Assembly: GCA_024643945.1 (NCBI GenBank)
Contig: JAHELX010000214.1
Location: forward strand, 1-9,335
Source: Anaerolineales bacterium
GTDB taxonomy: Bacteria > Chloroflexota > Anaerolineae > 4572-78 > NAK82
Length of the DNA stretch: 9,335 nucleotides
Direction of reading: 5' to 3'
Position 1 is the stretch's first letter, and each line of letters starts with the position of its first letter. Shown here piece by piece: positions 8,425 to 9,335 of the stretch. A program made the position numbers and the translations under genes. The notes under the pieces were generated by a model. That model was not told where the DNA came from, made no database searches, and saw only the letters and a program-made list of their open reading frames with translations.

Positions 8425-9335
8425 ATGATCAATCTTCACCTTTACGATACCACCCTGCGCGATGGAACTCAGCGCGAGGGGATTTCTCTTTCTCTAGAAG
8501 ACAAGCTTAAGATCGCCCGTAAGCTCGACGAATTTGGCATTCATTACATCGAAGGAGGATGGCCCGGCTCTAATCCCAAAGACGTAGAGTTCTTCCGCCG
8601 GGTTCGGTCGCTGGGGCTGGCGCAGGCTAAAGTGGCCGCTTTCGGCAGTACGCGCAAGAAAGACACCCTTCCCGAAGAAGACGCTAACCTCAAAGCGCTG
8701 CTCGAAGCGGAGACACCTGTTGTCACCCTGGTCGGGAAAAGTTGGGACTTGCACGTCACTCAGGTGATCGAGACCAGTTTGGACGAAAACCTGGCGATGA
8801 TCAGCGAGAGTGTGGCCTATGCTAAAGGGCACGACAGGGAGGTCGTGTACGATGCCGAGCACTTCTTCGATGGATACAAGGCCGACTCCGATTACGCGCT
8901 GGCCACCCTGCGCGCGGCGGCTGACAACGGAGCTGATGTGCTGGTGCTATGTGACACGAATGGTGGCTCACTGCCCTGGGAGGTCGAGGAGATTACCAGG
9001 GCTGTGGCCGCCGAGTTCGAGACGCCGCTGGGAATCCACACCCACGAAGACGCCGGCTGCGCCGCCGCCAACACCCTGGTCGCCGTCCGAGCTGGCGCCG
9101 TCCACGTGCAGGGGACCATCAACGGCTATGGCGAGCGGGTGGCTAATGCCAACCTGTGCTCTATTATCCCTGATTTACAACTGAAGATGGGGTTCTCCTG
9201 CGTCCCGGCCGAAAGGCTGGCCCGCCTCACCGAACTTTCACGCTTTGTAGCCGAGGTCGCTAACCTGGCCCACGACAGCCATCTACCCTATGTAGGAGCC
9301 AGTGCCTTTGCCCACAAGGGTGGCATTCACGTGGC
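8425..9335 (+). CDS. cimA: (R)-citramalate synthase, N-terminal part (partial)
   Basis: CimA condenses acetyl-CoA with pyruvate to citramalate, the first step of the threonine-independent route to 2-oxobutyrate and isoleucine. The frame is open to the window edge, giving 303 residues of an expected 520 or so. The catalytic TIM barrel is visible: [14 protein letters not shown] with the metal-binding Asp and catalytic Arg (residues 6-19), [10 protein letters not shown] near 45, LCDTNGG, the metal-binding IHTHEDAG with His205 and His207, and NGYGER at 233. [10 protein letters not shown] and the AFGSTRKK segment are typical of the citramalate synthase group (TIGR00977 type) rather than LeuA or homocitrate synthase. 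The C-terminal isoleucine-sensing domain is outside the window. AGGAG at 8414-8418 with a 6-base spacer supports the start. It may be translationally controlled by the leader. Neighbouring leuCD would supply the next step. Confidence 0.92.
   Translation, partial: MINLHLYDTTLRDGTQREGISLSLEDKLKIARKLDEFGIHYIEGGWPGSNPKDVEFFRRVRSLGLAQAKVAAFGSTRKKDTLPEEDANLKALLEAETPVVTLVGKSWDLHVTQVIETSLDENLAMISESVAYAKGHDREVVYDAEHFFDGYKADSDYALATLRAAADNGADVLVLCDTNGGSLPWEVEEITRAVAAEFETPLGIHTHEDAGCAAANTLVAVRAGAVHVQGTINGYGERVANANLCSIIPDLQLKMGFSCVPAERLARLTELSRFVAEVANLAHDSHLPYVGASAFAHKGGIHV

Larger units (their letters stand above)
8247..8427 (+). promoter_or_regulatory. Putative cimA leader sequestering the ribosome binding site and start codon
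   Basis: ATCGGATGCTCC at 8247-8258 is the exact reverse complement of 8415-8426. That downstream stretch covers most of the AGGAG Shine-Dalgarno (8414-8418), its 6-base spacer and the first two bases of the cimA ATG (8425). Nested inside are 8261-8268 with 8345-8352 (8 bp) and 8314-8320 with 8333-8339 (7 bp). Part of the upstream strand, CGGATGC at 8249-8255, can instead pair with GCATCCG at 8229-8235, which would free the start site. The pairing is seen in the sequence; a regulatory role is inferred. No known riboswitch or T-box consensus is recognised. Confidence 0.4.

Overview
The window is a run of plus-strand genes for branched-chain amino acid synthesis and nitrogen assimilation. It comes from a moderately GC-rich bacterium. 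The divergent glutamate synthase and the period-8 GGAAG/CTTCC low-complexity DNA look to me like an uncultured Chloroflexota (Anaerolineae-like) genome. That placement is from memory, and no marker gene here proves it.

Layout: 1-448 is the 3' end of leuA (2-isopropylmalate synthase, leucine-sensing C-terminal domain). 490-5427 is a very long glutamate synthase large subunit (gltB-like, 1645 aa). 5448-6896 is leuC and 6963-7604 is leuD, together isopropylmalate isomerase. 7663-7881 is a small unknown gene with a strong ribosome binding site. 7882-8424 has no recognisable gene and ends in a repeat-rich, structured leader. 8425-9335 is the start of cimA (citramalate synthase), cut by the window edge. 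The spacing among leuA, gltB, leuC and leuD (20 to 66 bases, no visible terminator) suggests one transcript. The cimA gene may be separately controlled through its leader.

How the genes work together: LeuA starts leucine synthesis and CimA starts the threonine-independent route to isoleucine. LeuCD can isomerise both 2-isopropylmalate and citramalate. Glutamate synthase remakes the glutamate used by the final branched-chain transaminase. LeuB, the aminotransferase and the glutamate synthase small subunit are not in the window.

The most unusual content is not a gene. Three copies of an inverted-repeat element built from an 8-base unit (GGAAGNNT on one arm, CTTCCARY on the other) sit in frame inside gltB, at apparent domain linkers or loops. 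One of them is a perfect 33-bp inverted repeat. A related one-armed copy lies just before cimA. The 8-base unit contains no stop codon in any of six frames, so it can enter coding sequence in any frame and orientation. The second notable item is the cimA leader: 12 bases upstream are an exact complement of the cimA Shine-Dalgarno and start codon, and a second nearby GCATCCG could compete for the same strand, a switch-like arrangement.
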